A stretch of DNA of 64,000 nt, taken from positions 744,001 to 808,000 of the forward strand of contig NZ_ANIN01000001.1 of NCBI RefSeq assembly GCF_000320365.1, read 5' to 3'. The notes beneath the pieces were generated by a model, which saw only the letters and a list, made by a program, of their open reading frames with translations, was not told where the DNA came from and did not search any database. Of the stretch, positions 19,756 to 29,058 are shown piece after piece. The position numbers were made by a program, and so were the translations under genes. Numbering within the stretch: the stretch's first letter is position 1; every line of letters starts with the position of its first letter. The stretch comes from Moraxella macacae 0408225. Lineage in GTDB: Bacteria; Pseudomonadota; Gammaproteobacteria; Pseudomonadales; Moraxellaceae.

Positions 19756-20154
19756 ATGAGTATGCAAGACACCGTAGCTGATATGTTAACCCGTATCCGT
19801 AACGCACAAATGGCAGAAAAAGCATCTGTTACAATGCCAAGTTCAAAATTACGCAAATCAATTGCTGATTTATTGGTTAATGAAGGTTATTTTGCTTCTG
19901 CAAACGTAGAAGAAGTTGACAAAGGCAAATCTGAATTAACGATTAAATTAAAATATTTTGAAGGCAAGCCAGTTATTGAAACGATTAAGCGTTACAGCCG
20001 TCCTGGTTTGCGTCAATACCGTGGTAAAGATGAACTTCCAAGTGTTAAACAAGGTCTTGGCGTGGCTATCATCTCTACCAACAAAGGCATTATGAGTGAT
20101 CGCGAAGCTCGTAAAGCTGGATTAGGTGGCGAAGTTATTGCTTTTGTTGCTTAA
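19756..20154 (+). CDS. rpsH: 30S ribosomal protein S8
   Basis: 30S primary binding protein (132 aa) and, in E. coli, repressor of the spc operon. [25 protein letters not shown] and the C-terminal [20 protein letters not shown] are diagnostic. A 75-bp gap follows before rplF. Confidence 0.97.
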   Translation: MSMQDTVADMLTRIRNAQMAEKASVTMPSSKLRKSIADLLVNEGYFASANVEEVDKGKSELTIKLKYFEGKPVIETIKRYSRPGLRQYRGKDELPSVKQGLGVAIISTNKGIMSDREARKAGLGGEVIAFVA

Positions 20155-20229
20155 TCATTATTTATACCGAACAGACTGCAAACTTTGTGTGTCTGTTCAT
20201 TTTTTATTAACTTTTATAGGAATTACCGT

Positions 20230-20763
20230 ATGTCTCGTGTGGCTAAAGCCCCTGTAACACTACCAAATGGTACCAGTGTTGCGTTGAACGGTCAGCAGGT
20301 TGAAGTTAAAGGCAGTAAAGGTTCTTTGTCTTTACGCCTGCATGATTTGGTCGAGCTAAAACAAGAAGAAAATGTTATTACGCTTTCTCCTGTTAAAGAC
20401 AGTAAAGAAGCGTGGATGCATACTGGCACAATCCGTGCATTATTGAACAACATGGTAAAAGGCGTAACCGATGGTTTTGAGCGTCGTTTACAATTGATTG
20501 GTGTTGGTTATAAAGCCGCTGTTGTGGGCAATAAAGTTAACTTAAACTTAGGTTACTCACACCCAATTGAATACACTTTACCAGAAGGTGTTACTGCTGA
20601 AACCCCATCAGCAACTGAAATTGTTCTAAAGTCTACCGATAAGCAAAAGCTAGGTCAAGCAGCCGCTAACATCCGTGGCTATCGCCCACCTGAGCCTTAT
20701 AAAGGTAAAGGCGTTCGTTATAGCGATGAGTATGTCGCTCGTAAAGAAGCTAAGAAAAAATAA
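20230..20763 (+). CDS. rplF: 50S ribosomal protein L6
   Basis: 50S protein near the factor-binding site (177 aa). The frame extends to 20185, but ATG 20230 with AGGAAT upstream and [21 protein letters not shown] is the normal start. The [15 protein letters not shown] motif marks the C-terminal domain. Confidence 0.96.
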   Translation: MSRVAKAPVTLPNGTSVALNGQQVEVKGSKGSLSLRLHDLVELKQEENVITLSPVKDSKEAWMHTGTIRALLNNMVKGVTDGFERRLQLIGVGYKAAVVGNKVNLNLGYSHPIEYTLPEGVTAETPSATEIVLKSTDKQKLGQAAANIRGYRPPEPYKGKGVRYSDEYVARKEAKKK

Positions 20764-20774
20764 GGTGAAATGAT

Positions 20775-21125
20775 ATGTTTGATAAAAAAGCTGCTCGCTT
20801 ACGCAGAGCTAAAAAAACTCGTGCTCATATTCGTGATTTAGGTGTTAATCGTTTGTCGGTAAACCGCACCAATACCCATATTTATGCTCAAATCATTTCA
20901 CCGACTGGTGGCGAAGTGTTGGCACAAGCATCAACCTTAGATGCAACCTTACGTTCTGGTGCAACCAGTAATATTGAAGCAGCAACTGCTGTAGGTAAAT
21001 TAATCGCTGAACGTGCAAAAGCTGCTGGCATTACCAAAGTTGCTTTTGATCGCAGTGGTTTTAAATATCATGGTCGTGTTAAAGCCTTAGCTGATGCAGC
21101 CCGTGAAAATGGATTGGAGTTCTAA
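20775..21125 (+). CDS. rplR: 50S ribosomal protein L18
   Basis: 5S rRNA-binding protein (116 aa). [18 protein letters not shown] and the C-terminal [22 protein letters not shown] are the family motifs. rpsE follows 2 nt after its stop. Confidence 0.97.
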   Translation: MFDKKAARLRRAKKTRAHIRDLGVNRLSVNRTNTHIYAQIISPTGGEVLAQASTLDATLRSGATSNIEAATAVGKLIAERAKAAGITKVAFDRSGFKYHGRVKALADAARENGLEF

Positions 21126-21127
21126 TC

Positions 21128-21625
21128 ATGGCAAAAGTTGAACAAACAGATGGTTTAGTAGAACGCCTAGTAACCGTTGGGCGTGTTGCAAAAGTTGTAA
21201 AAGGCGGTACAATTTTCTCATTTACTGCATTGACAGTTGTTGGTGATGGTAATGGACGTGTTGGTTTTGGTCGCGGTAAAGCTCGTGAAGTGCCAGCTGC
21301 TATTTCAAAAGCCTTGGAAGCTGCTAAACGCAATATGATTACGGTTGATCTTGATGGCACAACCTTGCAACACCCTATCACCTCTCGCCATGGTGCAAGC
21401 CGTGTTTATATGCAACCTGCCTCTGAGGGTACTGGGGTGATTGCAGGCGGTGCGATGCGTGCAGTATTAGAGGTTGCTGGTGTACAAAACGTATTGGCAA
21501 AATGCTATGGATCAACCAATGCTGCTAACGTTGTACGTGCGACATTTAATGGTTTAAAGCAAATGTCATCACCAGAAAAAATGGCAAACAAACGTGGCAA
21601 AACTGTTGAAGAAATTTTGGGCTAA
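21128..21625 (+). CDS. rpsE: 30S ribosomal protein S5
   Basis: 30S protein for translational accuracy and mRNA unwinding (165 aa). The DSRBD-like segment [17 protein letters not shown] and [15 protein letters not shown] are present. The loop where spectinomycin resistance arises ([14 protein letters not shown]) looks ordinary. Stops 18 nt before rpmD. Confidence 0.97.
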   Translation: MAKVEQTDGLVERLVTVGRVAKVVKGGTIFSFTALTVVGDGNGRVGFGRGKAREVPAAISKALEAAKRNMITVDLDGTTLQHPITSRHGASRVYMQPASEGTGVIAGGAMRAVLEVAGVQNVLAKCYGSTNAANVVRATFNGLKQMSSPEKMANKRGKTVEEILG

Positions 21626-21643
21626 GAGCTAAGGTGAGTTATC

Positions 21644-21823
21644 ATGAAAAAAATGAAAGTTACTCAAATTAAATCGAGTGCCCACCGCTTAGAGAGCCAC
21701 AAGGCTTGTCTAAAAGGTTTGGGGTTACGTCGTATTGGACATACTGTAGAAGTTGAAGATACTCCTTCTACCCGTGGTATGGTTAACCGTGTTAACTATA
21801 TGGTTAAAGTGGAGGAAGTATAA
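21644..21823 (+). CDS. rpmD: 50S ribosomal protein L30
   Basis: Small 50S protein (59 aa). Translation from ATG 21644 gives [20 protein letters not shown] and then [21 protein letters not shown], the L30 signature. ATG 21653 is an alternative, but AAGGTGAG is better placed for 21644. The TAA overlaps the rplO ATG by one base. Confidence 0.95.
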   Translation: MKKMKVTQIKSSAHRLESHKACLKGLGLRRIGHTVEVEDTPSTRGMVNRVNYMVKVEEV

Positions 21824-22263
21824 TGGGACTTCGTTTAAACGAGCTATCACCTGCTGCAGGTTCAAAAAAAGCAAAACATCGCCACGGTCGCGGTATTGGT
21901 TCTGGCATTGGTAAAACAGGTGGGCGTGGTGTCAAAGGTCAAACTTCACGTTCTGGATCGGGCATTCGTTCAGGTTTTGAAGGTGGTCAAATGCCACTGT
22001 ATCGCCGTTTGCCAAAATTTGGTTTTACCAGCAAATTGGCAATGGTAACCGCCGAAGTGCGTCTGTCTGAATTAAATCAAGTAGAGGGCGATGTCGTAAG
22101 CCTAGAAACTTTGAAAGCGGCGAATATTGTGCGTCGTGATATGCAACGCGTTCGTGTTATCTTATCGGGCGATGTAACAAGAGCATATACATTCAAAGGT
22201 GTTAAAGTGACAAAAGGTGCTAAAGCTGCTATTGAAGCTGCTGGTGGTACTGTTGAGGAGTAA
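21823..22263 (+). CDS. rplO: 50S ribosomal protein L15
   Basis: Late-assembly 50S protein (146 aa). [28 protein letters not shown] with the Gly/Arg-rich N-terminal extension, then [15 protein letters not shown], are characteristic. Coupled to rpmD through TAATG and followed by secY after 6 nt. Confidence 0.97.
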   Translation: MGLRLNELSPAAGSKKAKHRHGRGIGSGIGKTGGRGVKGQTSRSGSGIRSGFEGGQMPLYRRLPKFGFTSKLAMVTAEVRLSELNQVEGDVVSLETLKAANIVRRDMQRVRVILSGDVTRAYTFKGVKVTKGAKAAIEAAGGTVEE

Positions 22264-22269
22264 TCCTAC

Positions 22270-23604
22270 ATGGCAAAGCATTCGGCATCTATAAACCCTT
22301 TGGGTTTTATTCGTAAGTATGATGAGCTGTTCAATCGCTTGTTGTTTTTGTTGGGTGCTTTAGTCGTTTACCGTTTTGGTTCTCACGTGCCAATTCCGGG
22401 TATGAATCCAGATAGCTTGGCTAATTTTTTCCAAACCAATGAAAATACGATTTTGGGACTTTTTAATATGTTCTCAGGTGGTGCATTGGAGCGGATGTCT
22501 GTGATGGCATTGGGGATTATGCCTTATATCTCTGCATCAATTATTGTGCAAATGATGACGGCGGTTATTCCTTCGCTTGATGCTTTAAAAAAAGAAGGTC
22601 AGGCAGGACAACGCCAAATCAACAAATACACCAGGCAACTTACGTTGCTTTTGGCATTTGTGCAAGCGGTTGGTATGTGTACAGGTTTGATTAGTCAAAA
22701 CTTGACTTTATCATCAGGCATGACTTTTTATGTACCTGCAGTTACTTCGTTGGTTGCAGGATCTATGTTCTTGATGTGGCTTGGCGAGCAAATTACGGAG
22801 CGAGGTATTGGCAACGGTATCTCTATGCTGATTTTAGCAGGGATTGTTGCAACGTTTCCAACAGTAATTACGCAATCAATTACGTCAGTGCAACAAGGAC
22901 AGATGAACATGATCGCCTTGTTTATTTTTGCGATGTTGGCATTGGCGGTAGTTGCAGCCATTGTATTTATTGAACGGGCGCAACGTCGTATTCCTGTCAA
23001 TTATGCCCAAAAACAGCAACAAGGGCGTAAAATCTATGCACAGCAACAATCACACCTACCGTTAAAAATTAATATGGCAGGGGTGATTCCTGCAATTTTT
23101 GCCAGTTCGTTGCTATTGTTTCCTGCAAGTTTGGGGCAATGGGTTGGGTATTCAGCCAATCCAAATATGTTCCAAACGTTTTTGCAAAACATGGCATTGG
23201 TGTTATCACCGGGACAACCTTTGTATTTGGTGGTTTTTGGGGCATTGATTATCTTTTTTTGTTATTTTTACACAGCCTTGGTGTTTAGTCCAAAAGAAGT
23301 CGCAGAAAACTTGAAAAAAAGCGGTGCATACATTCCTGGTATACGACCTGGACAACAAACTCAACGTTATTTAGATCATGTGCTTAATCGTTTAACCTTT
23401 ATTGGTGCGATTTACATGACCATTATTTGTTTGATGCCGATGATTTTACAATCAGCATTTGGAATTCCGTTTCAACTGGGTGGAACCTCTGTATTAATCA
23501 GTGTGGTTGTTATTATGGACTTTATTGCACAAGTAAAAGCCCATTTAATGACGCACCAATATCATGATTATTCATTGTTACAAACTGGTGTTAAACAACC
23601 TTAA
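22270..23604 (+). CDS. secY: Preprotein translocase subunit SecY
   Basis: Central channel of the Sec translocon in the inner membrane (444 aa, ten membrane segments). The plug/pore region SGGALERMSVMALGIMPYISASIIVQMM and the cytosolic loop SPKEVAENLKKSGAYIPGIRPG, which contacts SecA and ribosomes, are intact. It is the usual penultimate gene of the spc operon and works with SecE encoded at 30413. Confidence 0.97.
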   Translation: MAKHSASINPLGFIRKYDELFNRLLFLLGALVVYRFGSHVPIPGMNPDSLANFFQTNENTILGLFNMFSGGALERMSVMALGIMPYISASIIVQMMTAVIPSLDALKKEGQAGQRQINKYTRQLTLLLAFVQAVGMCTGLISQNLTLSSGMTFYVPAVTSLVAGSMFLMWLGEQITERGIGNGISMLILAGIVATFPTVITQSITSVQQGQMNMIALFIFAMLALAVVAAIVFIERAQRRIPVNYAQKQQQGRKIYAQQQSHLPLKINMAGVIPAIFASSLLLFPASLGQWVGYSANPNMFQTFLQNMALVLSPGQPLYLVVFGALIIFFCYFYTALVFSPKEVAENLKKSGAYIPGIRPGQQTQRYLDHVLNRLTFIGAIYMTIICLMPMILQSAFGIPFQLGGTSVLISVVVIMDFIAQVKAHLMTHQYHDYSLLQTGVKQP

Positions 23605-23623
23605 CTTACTTTAGGAGCTTAAA

Positions 23624-23740
23624 ATGAAAGTACAAGCATCTGTAAAAAAAATTTGTGGCAGTTGTAAAATTGTTCGTCGTAAAGGTGTTGTGCATGTAAT
23701 TTGCAGCAGCGAACCACGCCACAAACAACGTCAAGGCTAA
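23624..23740 (+). CDS. rpmJ: 50S ribosomal protein L36
   Basis: 38-aa zinc-ribbon protein [15 protein letters not shown]... with ligands C11, C14, C27 and H33, i.e. the zinc-binding (C+) paralogue. TAGGAG lies upstream of the ATG. Last gene of the spc operon; the alpha operon promoter begins 16 nt after its stop. Confidence 0.95.
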   Translation: MKVQASVKKICGSCKIVRRKGVVHVICSSEPRHKQRQG

Positions 23741-23755
23741 AATACTAATTAGTGC

Positions 23756-23790
23756 TTGCAAAAATATAGTGGATATTGTATTATCCACTA
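23756..23790 (+). promoter_or_regulatory. Alpha operon promoter with overlapping palindrome
   Basis: -35 TTGCAA (23756-23761), 17-bp spacer, -10 TATTAT (23779-23784). A perfect 9-bp inverted repeat TAGTGGATA (23767-23775) / TATCCACTA (23782-23790) with a 6-nt loop covers the spacer and the -10. It could be an operator or the 3' hairpin of the spc transcript; no T run follows. Confidence 0.6.
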
Positions 23791-23847
23791 CTTGTTGTGA
23801 TTTTAAATTTTGTAGATAACCAACATGAAACAATCACACATAAGAGT

Positions 23848-23871
23848 AGATGAACCATTCATCTTGTTTTT
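23848..23871 (+). promoter_or_regulatory. Stem-loop in the alpha operon leader
   Basis: AGATGAA (23848-23854) pairs with TTCATCT (23858-23864) around CCA, followed by TGTTTTT, about 20 nt before the rpsM start. It resembles a small terminator or the translational control region bound by S4 in enterobacterial alpha operons; only the hairpin is seen, the role is inferred. Confidence 0.35.
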
Positions 23872-23889
23872 AAAATTGGAGAAATGTCA

Positions 23890-24246
23890 ATGGCTCGTAT
23901 TGCCGGTGTAAACATTCCGGACAACAAGCATGCTATCATTTCATTAACTTATATTTTTGGTATTGGTCGTACCACTGCTGCTAAAATCTTACAAGCAGCC
24001 AATATTGCACCAACCACCAAAATTGGTCAGTTAGATGATACTCAGCTTGATGCCGTCCGTTCAGAAGTTGCAAACTATACGACAGAAGGTGACTTGCGTC
24101 GTGAAATTTCGATGAATATTAAACGTTTGGTAGATTTAGGTTGCTATCGTGGTTTACGTCATCGTCGTGGTTTGCCAGTTCGTGGTCAACGTACCAAAAC
24201 AAACGCACGTACTCGCAAGGGTCCACGTAAAGCAATTAAAAAATAA
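23890..24246 (+). CDS. rpsM: 30S ribosomal protein S13
   Basis: 30S head protein contacting tRNA and S19 (118 aa). ATG 23890 is chosen over the in-frame ATG 23884 because GGAG (23878-23881) is 8 nt away and [14 protein letters not shown] is canonical. [22 protein letters not shown] is the conserved C-terminal block. Confidence 0.96.
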   Translation: MARIAGVNIPDNKHAIISLTYIFGIGRTTAAKILQAANIAPTTKIGQLDDTQLDAVRSEVANYTTEGDLRREISMNIKRLVDLGCYRGLRHRRGLPVRGQRTKTNARTRKGPRKAIKK

Positions 24247-24266
24247 TTTACTTAGGAAGCTAAAAG

Positions 24267-24656
24267 ATGGCAAAAGACACTCGCAGTCGCAAAAAAGTGG
24301 CTCGTCGCTCGGTTTCTGAGGGCGTAGCTCATATCCATGCGTCTTTTAATAACACCATTGTAACCATTACCGATCGTCAAGGTAATGCTTTGGCTTGGGC
24401 CACCTCGGGTGGACAAGGCTTCCGTGGTTCACGTAAATCAACACCATTTGCCGCTCAGGTAGCAGCTGAAGTTGCAGGTAAAGCTGCACAAGAATATGGC
24501 GTAAAAAATGTTGATGTGTTGGTGAAAGGTCCAGGACCTGGTCGTGAGTCTGCGGTTAGAGCATTAGGTGCTTTGGGTTATAAAATTAACAGCATTAGCG
24601 ATGTAACCCCGATTCCACACAATGGGACTCGTCCACCTAAAAAACGTCGCGTATAA
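24267..24656 (+). CDS. rpsK: 30S ribosomal protein S11
   Basis: 30S platform protein (129 aa). [28 protein letters not shown] and the C-terminal [18 protein letters not shown] are diagnostic. AGGAAG precedes the ATG; rpsD follows after 10 nt. Confidence 0.97.
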   Translation: MAKDTRSRKKVARRSVSEGVAHIHASFNNTIVTITDRQGNALAWATSGGQGFRGSRKSTPFAAQVAAEVAGKAAQEYGVKNVDVLVKGPGPGRESAVRALGALGYKINSISDVTPIPHNGTRPPKKRRV

Positions 24657-24666
24657 GGAGACTTTC

Positions 24667-25308
24667 ATGGCCCGTTATCTAGGTCCTAAATTAAAATTAT
24701 CACGTCGTGAAGGTACTGACTTACAGTTAAAATCAGGCGTAAAAGCATACGAAGAGAAAACCAAAAAAGCTGGTCGTGCACCAGGTCAACATGGCAATCC
24801 TCGCAGCAAAACTTCAGAATATTCTGCACAATTACGCGAAAAACAAAAAGTTAAGCGTATGTATGGTGTATTAGAGCGTCAATTCTCTAATTACTATAAA
24901 GAAGCAGCTCGCATGCGTGGAGCAACGGGTGAAAACTTGTTGCAAATGTTAGAGCGTCGCTTAGACAATGTTGTTTATCGTATGGGCTTTGGTGCAACTC
25001 GTGCAGAAGCACGTCAATTGGTTAGTCATCGTGCGATTTTGGTAAAAAAAGCTGGACGTGATGAATTTGTTCGTGTGAACATTCCATCAATCCAAATCCA
25101 AGACGGTGATGTAATTGCGGTACACGAAAAATCAAAAGAGCAATTGCGTATTAAAAATGCGATTGAGCTTGTGGGACAACGTGGTACGCCAGCATGGTTG
25201 GAAGTTGACCATAGTAAACTACAAGGTACTTTTAAACAAGCACCTGACCGTGTTGAGTTGCCAGCAGAAATCAACGAGAACTTAATCGTTGAGTTGTACT
25301 CTAAATAA
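24667..25308 (+). CDS. rpsD: 30S ribosomal protein S4
   Basis: 30S primary binder (213 aa) and alpha operon repressor in E. coli. ATG 24667 with AAGGAG upstream gives [19 protein letters not shown]. The S4 RNA-binding domain is at [26 protein letters not shown]. It lacks the N-terminal zinc cysteines, as usual in this group. Confidence 0.97.
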   Translation: MARYLGPKLKLSRREGTDLQLKSGVKAYEEKTKKAGRAPGQHGNPRSKTSEYSAQLREKQKVKRMYGVLERQFSNYYKEAARMRGATGENLLQMLERRLDNVVYRMGFGATRAEARQLVSHRAILVKKAGRDEFVRVNIPSIQIQDGDVIAVHEKSKEQLRIKNAIELVGQRGTPAWLEVDHSKLQGTFKQAPDRVELPAEINENLIVELYSK

Positions 25309-25343
25309 TTAATTTTATACTAACCATAAAGTCGAGGTGACAT

Positions 25344-26351
25344 ATGATGCTAAATGCTACAGAGTTTCTAACGCCGAAAGCCATTCATGTGGACACGGTC
25401 AGTGAAACATATGCTAAAGTCACGCTCGAACCGTTAGAAAGAGGTTTTGGGCATACTTTAGGGAATGCCCTTCGCCGTATTCTATTATCTTCATTGCCTG
25501 GTGCTGCAGTTATTGAAGCAGAAATTGAGGGCGTTGATCATGAATATTCAACTTTAGAAGGTTTGCAAGAAGACGTTTTAGACTTATTGTTAAACTTAAA
25601 AAGTTTGGCAATTCAACTTCATGATCAAAATGAAGTGTTCTTAACCCTTGATAAACAAGGTTCTGGTACAGTATTGGCATCCGATATTGAATTACCGCAC
25701 AATGTTGAAATTATCAACCCTGATTTGGTATTAGGCACGTTAAGCGATCGTGGGCATTTAAAAATGCGTTTACATGTTGCAATTGGACGTGGTTATGAAC
25801 CTGCAAATGTGCGTAAAGAGTCGGCAGACAGCAAGGCAATTGGGCGTCTAAAATTAGATGCAAGCTATAGCCCTGTTGTTCGTGTGGCTTATCAAGTTGA
25901 AAATGCTCGTGTAGAACAACGTACCGACCTAGACCGCTTAGTGATTGAGCTTGAAACCAACGGTACGATTGATCCTGAAGAGGCAATTCGTAAAGCTGCA
26001 ACGATTTTGCAACAACAAATCGCTGTATTCGTTGATTTAGAGGCAGAACAAACACCAGAGCCAGTTAAGGAAAAAGAAGAGGTCGACCCTGTGCTGTTAC
26101 GCCCAGTGGACGACTTAGAATTAACGGTTCGCTCAGCAAATTGCTTAAAAGCGGAAAACATTTATTACATTGGCGATTTGGTACAACGCACCGAAACTGA
26201 GTTGTTGAAAACCCCAAATCTAGGTAAGAAATCATTAACCGAAATCAAAGATGTATTGGCTTCTAAAGATTTAGAGCTTGGCATGCGTCTTGACAATTGG
26301 CCGCCGGCTGATTTGCGTGTTGATGATCGTTTTTCTTACCGTAGCCGTTAA
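25344..26351 (+). CDS. rpoA: RNA polymerase alpha subunit
   Basis: 335-aa alpha subunit. The N-terminal dimerisation domain has [26 protein letters not shown]; the C-terminal UP-element/activator domain has [27 protein letters not shown] and [19 protein letters not shown] lies before ATG 25344, with a second ATG directly after. It sits in the alpha operon between rpsD and rplQ and pairs with RpoB/RpoC encoded 8 kb downstream. Confidence 0.98.
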   Translation: MMLNATEFLTPKAIHVDTVSETYAKVTLEPLERGFGHTLGNALRRILLSSLPGAAVIEAEIEGVDHEYSTLEGLQEDVLDLLLNLKSLAIQLHDQNEVFLTLDKQGSGTVLASDIELPHNVEIINPDLVLGTLSDRGHLKMRLHVAIGRGYEPANVRKESADSKAIGRLKLDASYSPVVRVAYQVENARVEQRTDLDRLVIELETNGTIDPEEAIRKAATILQQQIAVFVDLEAEQTPEPVKEKEEVDPVLLRPVDDLELTVRSANCLKAENIYYIGDLVQRTETELLKTPNLGKKSLTEIKDVLASKDLELGMRLDNWPPADLRVDDRFSYRSR

Positions 26352-26371
26352 AATTTAAAGGAAGTTTGACC

Positions 26372-26731
26372 ATGCGACATCGTAACAGTGGAGTTAAACT
26401 GGGTCGTACCAGTAGCCATCGTAAGGCCATGTTCCAAAATATGACGAACTCACTATTTGAACATGAACTAATCAAAACCACCTTACCAAAAGCTAAAGAA
26501 TTACGCCGTGTGGCAGAGCCACTTATTACTTTAGCCAAAGAAGATTCAGTTGCCAATCGTCGTTTAGCGTTTAGTCGCTTACGCAATAAAGCAACAGTCG
26601 GTAAATTATTCACAACATTGGGGCCACGCTATAAAGCACGTCCAGGTGGATATTTGCGTATCATCAAATGTGGCTATCGTGATGGTGATGCTGCACCAAT
26701 GGCTTATGTTGAATTGGTTGATCGCAACTAA
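26372..26731 (+). CDS. rplQ: 50S ribosomal protein L17
   Basis: Last gene of the alpha operon (119 aa). The frame opens at a TTG at 26366, but ATG 26372 with AAAGGAAG upstream and [20 protein letters not shown] is the known start. A strong hairpin follows at 26787-26822. Confidence 0.96.
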   Translation: MRHRNSGVKLGRTSSHRKAMFQNMTNSLFEHELIKTTLPKAKELRRVAEPLITLAKEDSVANRRLAFSRLRNKATVGKLFTTLGPRYKARPGGYLRIIKCGYRDGDAAPMAYVELVDRN

Positions 26732-26786
26732 TTAGCATTATCCATTAGGCCGTTTAATTTATTGTTTAACTTATTGTTTAATATAG

Positions 26787-26822
26787 CAATAGCCCCATAA
26801 GCACTTACTTATGGGGCTATTG
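26787..26822. terminator. Hairpin downstream of rplQ
   Basis: A perfect 15-bp inverted repeat CAATAGCCCCATAAG (26787-26801) / complement (26808-26822) with a 6-nt loop. No T run follows, so termination efficiency is uncertain, but position and stability fit the end of the 14-kb ribosomal block. Confidence 0.6.
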
Positions 26823-26865
26823 GCGTATCAATTGTTGGTGCATTAATAGAGCGTGATTGTTAACG

Positions 26866-27621
26866 ATGGATTTAAGTTTGGATATGGTTGCCATGTTGGT
26901 TGCAGTTGCGACATTGGCGGGTTTTGTGGATGCGATCGCAGGCGGTGGTGGCTTATTGACAATGCCAGCGATGTTAATGGCAAACATTCCGCCGTTATTT
27001 ATGCTTGGTACGAATAAACTACAAGCAACCGCAGGATCGTTATCTGCATCTATCACGATGATTTTAAACAAAAAAGTGCATCCAAAAGAAATTTGGCAAG
27101 CGATGGTTGCTTGTTTTATTGGTGCAACACTTGGGACGATCGCGGTACAATTATCACAACCTGATTTGTTGAATGATGCCATTCCTTGTTTGATAGCGAT
27201 TATCGGAATTTATTATTTATTTGCTCCAAATTTGGGTAAAATCCGCACCAATTCCCGCTTAACGTTAAATCAATGGCGTTACGGTGCTATTCCATTGATT
27301 GGTTTTTATGATGGTTATTTGGGGCCTGGTACAGGAATGTTTTTGGGTTTAAGTGGTGTGTTGGGACGTGGCTATGATTTAATTCAGGCGACCGCTGTGG
27401 CAAAATTGCTCAATTTTACCAGCAATATTGCCTCTTTGACTTTTTTTATTATTGGTGGTAAAGTTTTTTGGAGTGTGGGTTTTGCCATGATGATCGGACA
27501 GTTTTTCGGAGCGAGTTTGGGGGCAAATTTAGCAGTCAAGGGCGGTGCTTTCTTTATCCGTCCGACGATTGTGCTTATGTGTTTTGCTATGCTTGTCAAA
27601 TATGTGTTTTTTAATGAATGA
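26866..27621 (+). CDS. TSUP (TauE/SafE) family membrane transporter
   Basis: Hydrophobic inner-membrane protein (251 aa, about 8 segments) of the sulfite exporter TauE/SafE (DUF81) family. The two half-repeats are visible as GFVDAIAGGGGLLTMPAM at the N-terminus and GFYDGYLGPGTGMFL in the middle. It resembles E. coli YfcA. The substrate is unknown; anions such as sulfite or organosulfur acids are transported by relatives. ATG 26866 is preferred to the upstream TTG 26857; there is no strong ribosome binding site. Probably co-transcribed with folC 57 nt downstream. Confidence 0.82.
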   Translation: MDLSLDMVAMLVAVATLAGFVDAIAGGGGLLTMPAMLMANIPPLFMLGTNKLQATAGSLSASITMILNKKVHPKEIWQAMVACFIGATLGTIAVQLSQPDLLNDAIPCLIAIIGIYYLFAPNLGKIRTNSRLTLNQWRYGAIPLIGFYDGYLGPGTGMFLGLSGVLGRGYDLIQATAVAKLLNFTSNIASLTFFIIGGKVFWSVGFAMMIGQFFGASLGANLAVKGGAFFIRPTIVLMCFAMLVKYVFFNE

Positions 27622-27630
27622 TTAATACAT

Positions 27631-27672
27631 ACTAAAAAATGTACACCAAAAAATGTATGCCAAAAAATAAGG
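27631..27672 (+). repeat. 14-bp x3 tandem repeat in the folC leader
   Basis: Three units (27631-27644, 27645-27658, 27659-27672) share the core CAAAAAATGTA or a close variant; the third runs into the folC ribosome binding site AAGGAG. Confidence 0.65.
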
Positions 27673-27678
27673 AGATTT

Positions 27679-28974
27679 ATGCAAAATACAACACCAAATT
27701 TACAAAATAACTTAACAGATTGGTTAGATTATCTACATACTATTCATATTTCAGCCATTGATATGGGGCTTGAGCGTGTGTTGCCTGTGTTTTACGCATT
27801 GGGCATCAAAAAACCGAATGCCTATGTGTTTACCGTAGCGGGGACGAATGGCAAAGGTTCAACAACAGCAACGATTGCTGGTATTTGTCAACAAGCAGGC
27901 TATAAGGTTGGTTTATACCAATCTCCACATTTGTTGAGTTTTAACGAGCGCGTAAAAATTAACCAAGCAATGGCATCGGATACATTGTTAATTCAAGCCT
28001 TTGATAAAGTGGAAAAAGCTAGGGTTGCCTGTGGTTTAACGTTATCGTTTTTTGAGATGACAACTTTGGCGGCGTTTTGGATTTTCGCTGAACAAAATTG
28101 TGATGTTTGGGTGTTGGAAGTTGGTTTGGGCGGACGATTGGACGTGGTGAATCTGATTGATCCTAATTTGGCGGTAATTACCAATGTTGGTATTGATCAT
28201 GTGGATTGGCTTGGCGATACACGAGAAAAAATTGGCATAGAAAAAGCAGGGATTTTGCGTAAAAATATGACGCTTGTGTATGGTGAAACCGATATGCCAT
28301 CGACCATTTTGCCAATTATTGCTAAGCATGACGTTAAGCTATTACAATTTGGCAAGGATTATTTTTATCAACAAACCTTGCAAAATCATTGGCAATATAG
28401 CAGTGAGGGCGTTACCTTAAGTTTGCCACAGCCAAATTTGTCGCTGCACAACACAGCAACTGCGATTACTGCTGTATTGGCGAGTGAGTTATCCATTGAC
28501 ATGATGCATATTTGTCAAGCGTTGCCAAACATTCATTTGGCAGGGCGTTTTGATAAACGGCAATTTTTACAGCGTCAGTGGGTGTTTGACGTGGCACATA
28601 ATGAGCATGGGATTAATTTTTTATTAAGTCAATTTTTACCATTTTGGCAAAATTATCAACAAAAACAACCTGATGCTAAATTATATGTTATTTTTTCAAT
28701 TTTAGCCGATAAGGACATTGACAAGATTTTGCCAAAATTAGCCACTTTGCCAATAGAAAAATTGTTTGGTGGTGAAATTGACTTTTTTAGAGCCATGCCA
28801 AAAGCCGATTTGCAAGCACAGTTAGCCAATCATATCGATGATTTTGTTGTGTATGACGATTTGGCACAAGCAACAAAACAAGCAATTGCTGGCAGTAAAC
28901 CACATGATGTGTTGTTGGTATGCGGTTCGTTTCATACAATTGGTGATGTGTTGCGGAGCGGTTTTGTCAAATAA
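27679..28974 (+). CDS. folC: Bifunctional dihydrofolate / folylpolyglutamate synthase
   Basis: Cytosolic Mur-ligase-like enzyme (431 aa) that adds glutamate to dihydropteroate and then extends the polyglutamate tail of folates. The P-loop VAGTNGKGSTTA lies at residues 53-64, SPHLLSFNERVKIN follows, EVGLGGRLDVVNLI and NVGIDHVDWLG belong to the central domain, and VFDVAHNEHGI is the C-terminal domain motif. AAGGAG precedes ATG 27679. It is followed by a SPOR protein, the common folC-dedD-like arrangement. Confidence 0.94.
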   Translation: MQNTTPNLQNNLTDWLDYLHTIHISAIDMGLERVLPVFYALGIKKPNAYVFTVAGTNGKGSTTATIAGICQQAGYKVGLYQSPHLLSFNERVKINQAMASDTLLIQAFDKVEKARVACGLTLSFFEMTTLAAFWIFAEQNCDVWVLEVGLGGRLDVVNLIDPNLAVITNVGIDHVDWLGDTREKIGIEKAGILRKNMTLVYGETDMPSTILPIIAKHDVKLLQFGKDYFYQQTLQNHWQYSSEGVTLSLPQPNLSLHNTATAITAVLASELSIDMMHICQALPNIHLAGRFDKRQFLQRQWVFDVAHNEHGINFLLSQFLPFWQNYQQKQPDAKLYVIFSILADKDIDKILPKLATLPIEKLFGGEIDFFRAMPKADLQAQLANHIDDFVVYDDLAQATKQAIAGSKPHDVLLVCGSFHTIGDVLRSGFVK

Positions 28975-29058
28975 TGTAAAAAAATGTTTATTATTGGCAT
29001 GTTTTACGTTAATATTATCATTGGATCTTTTCTTATAAAGAAGTTTGGGTTTTTGATT

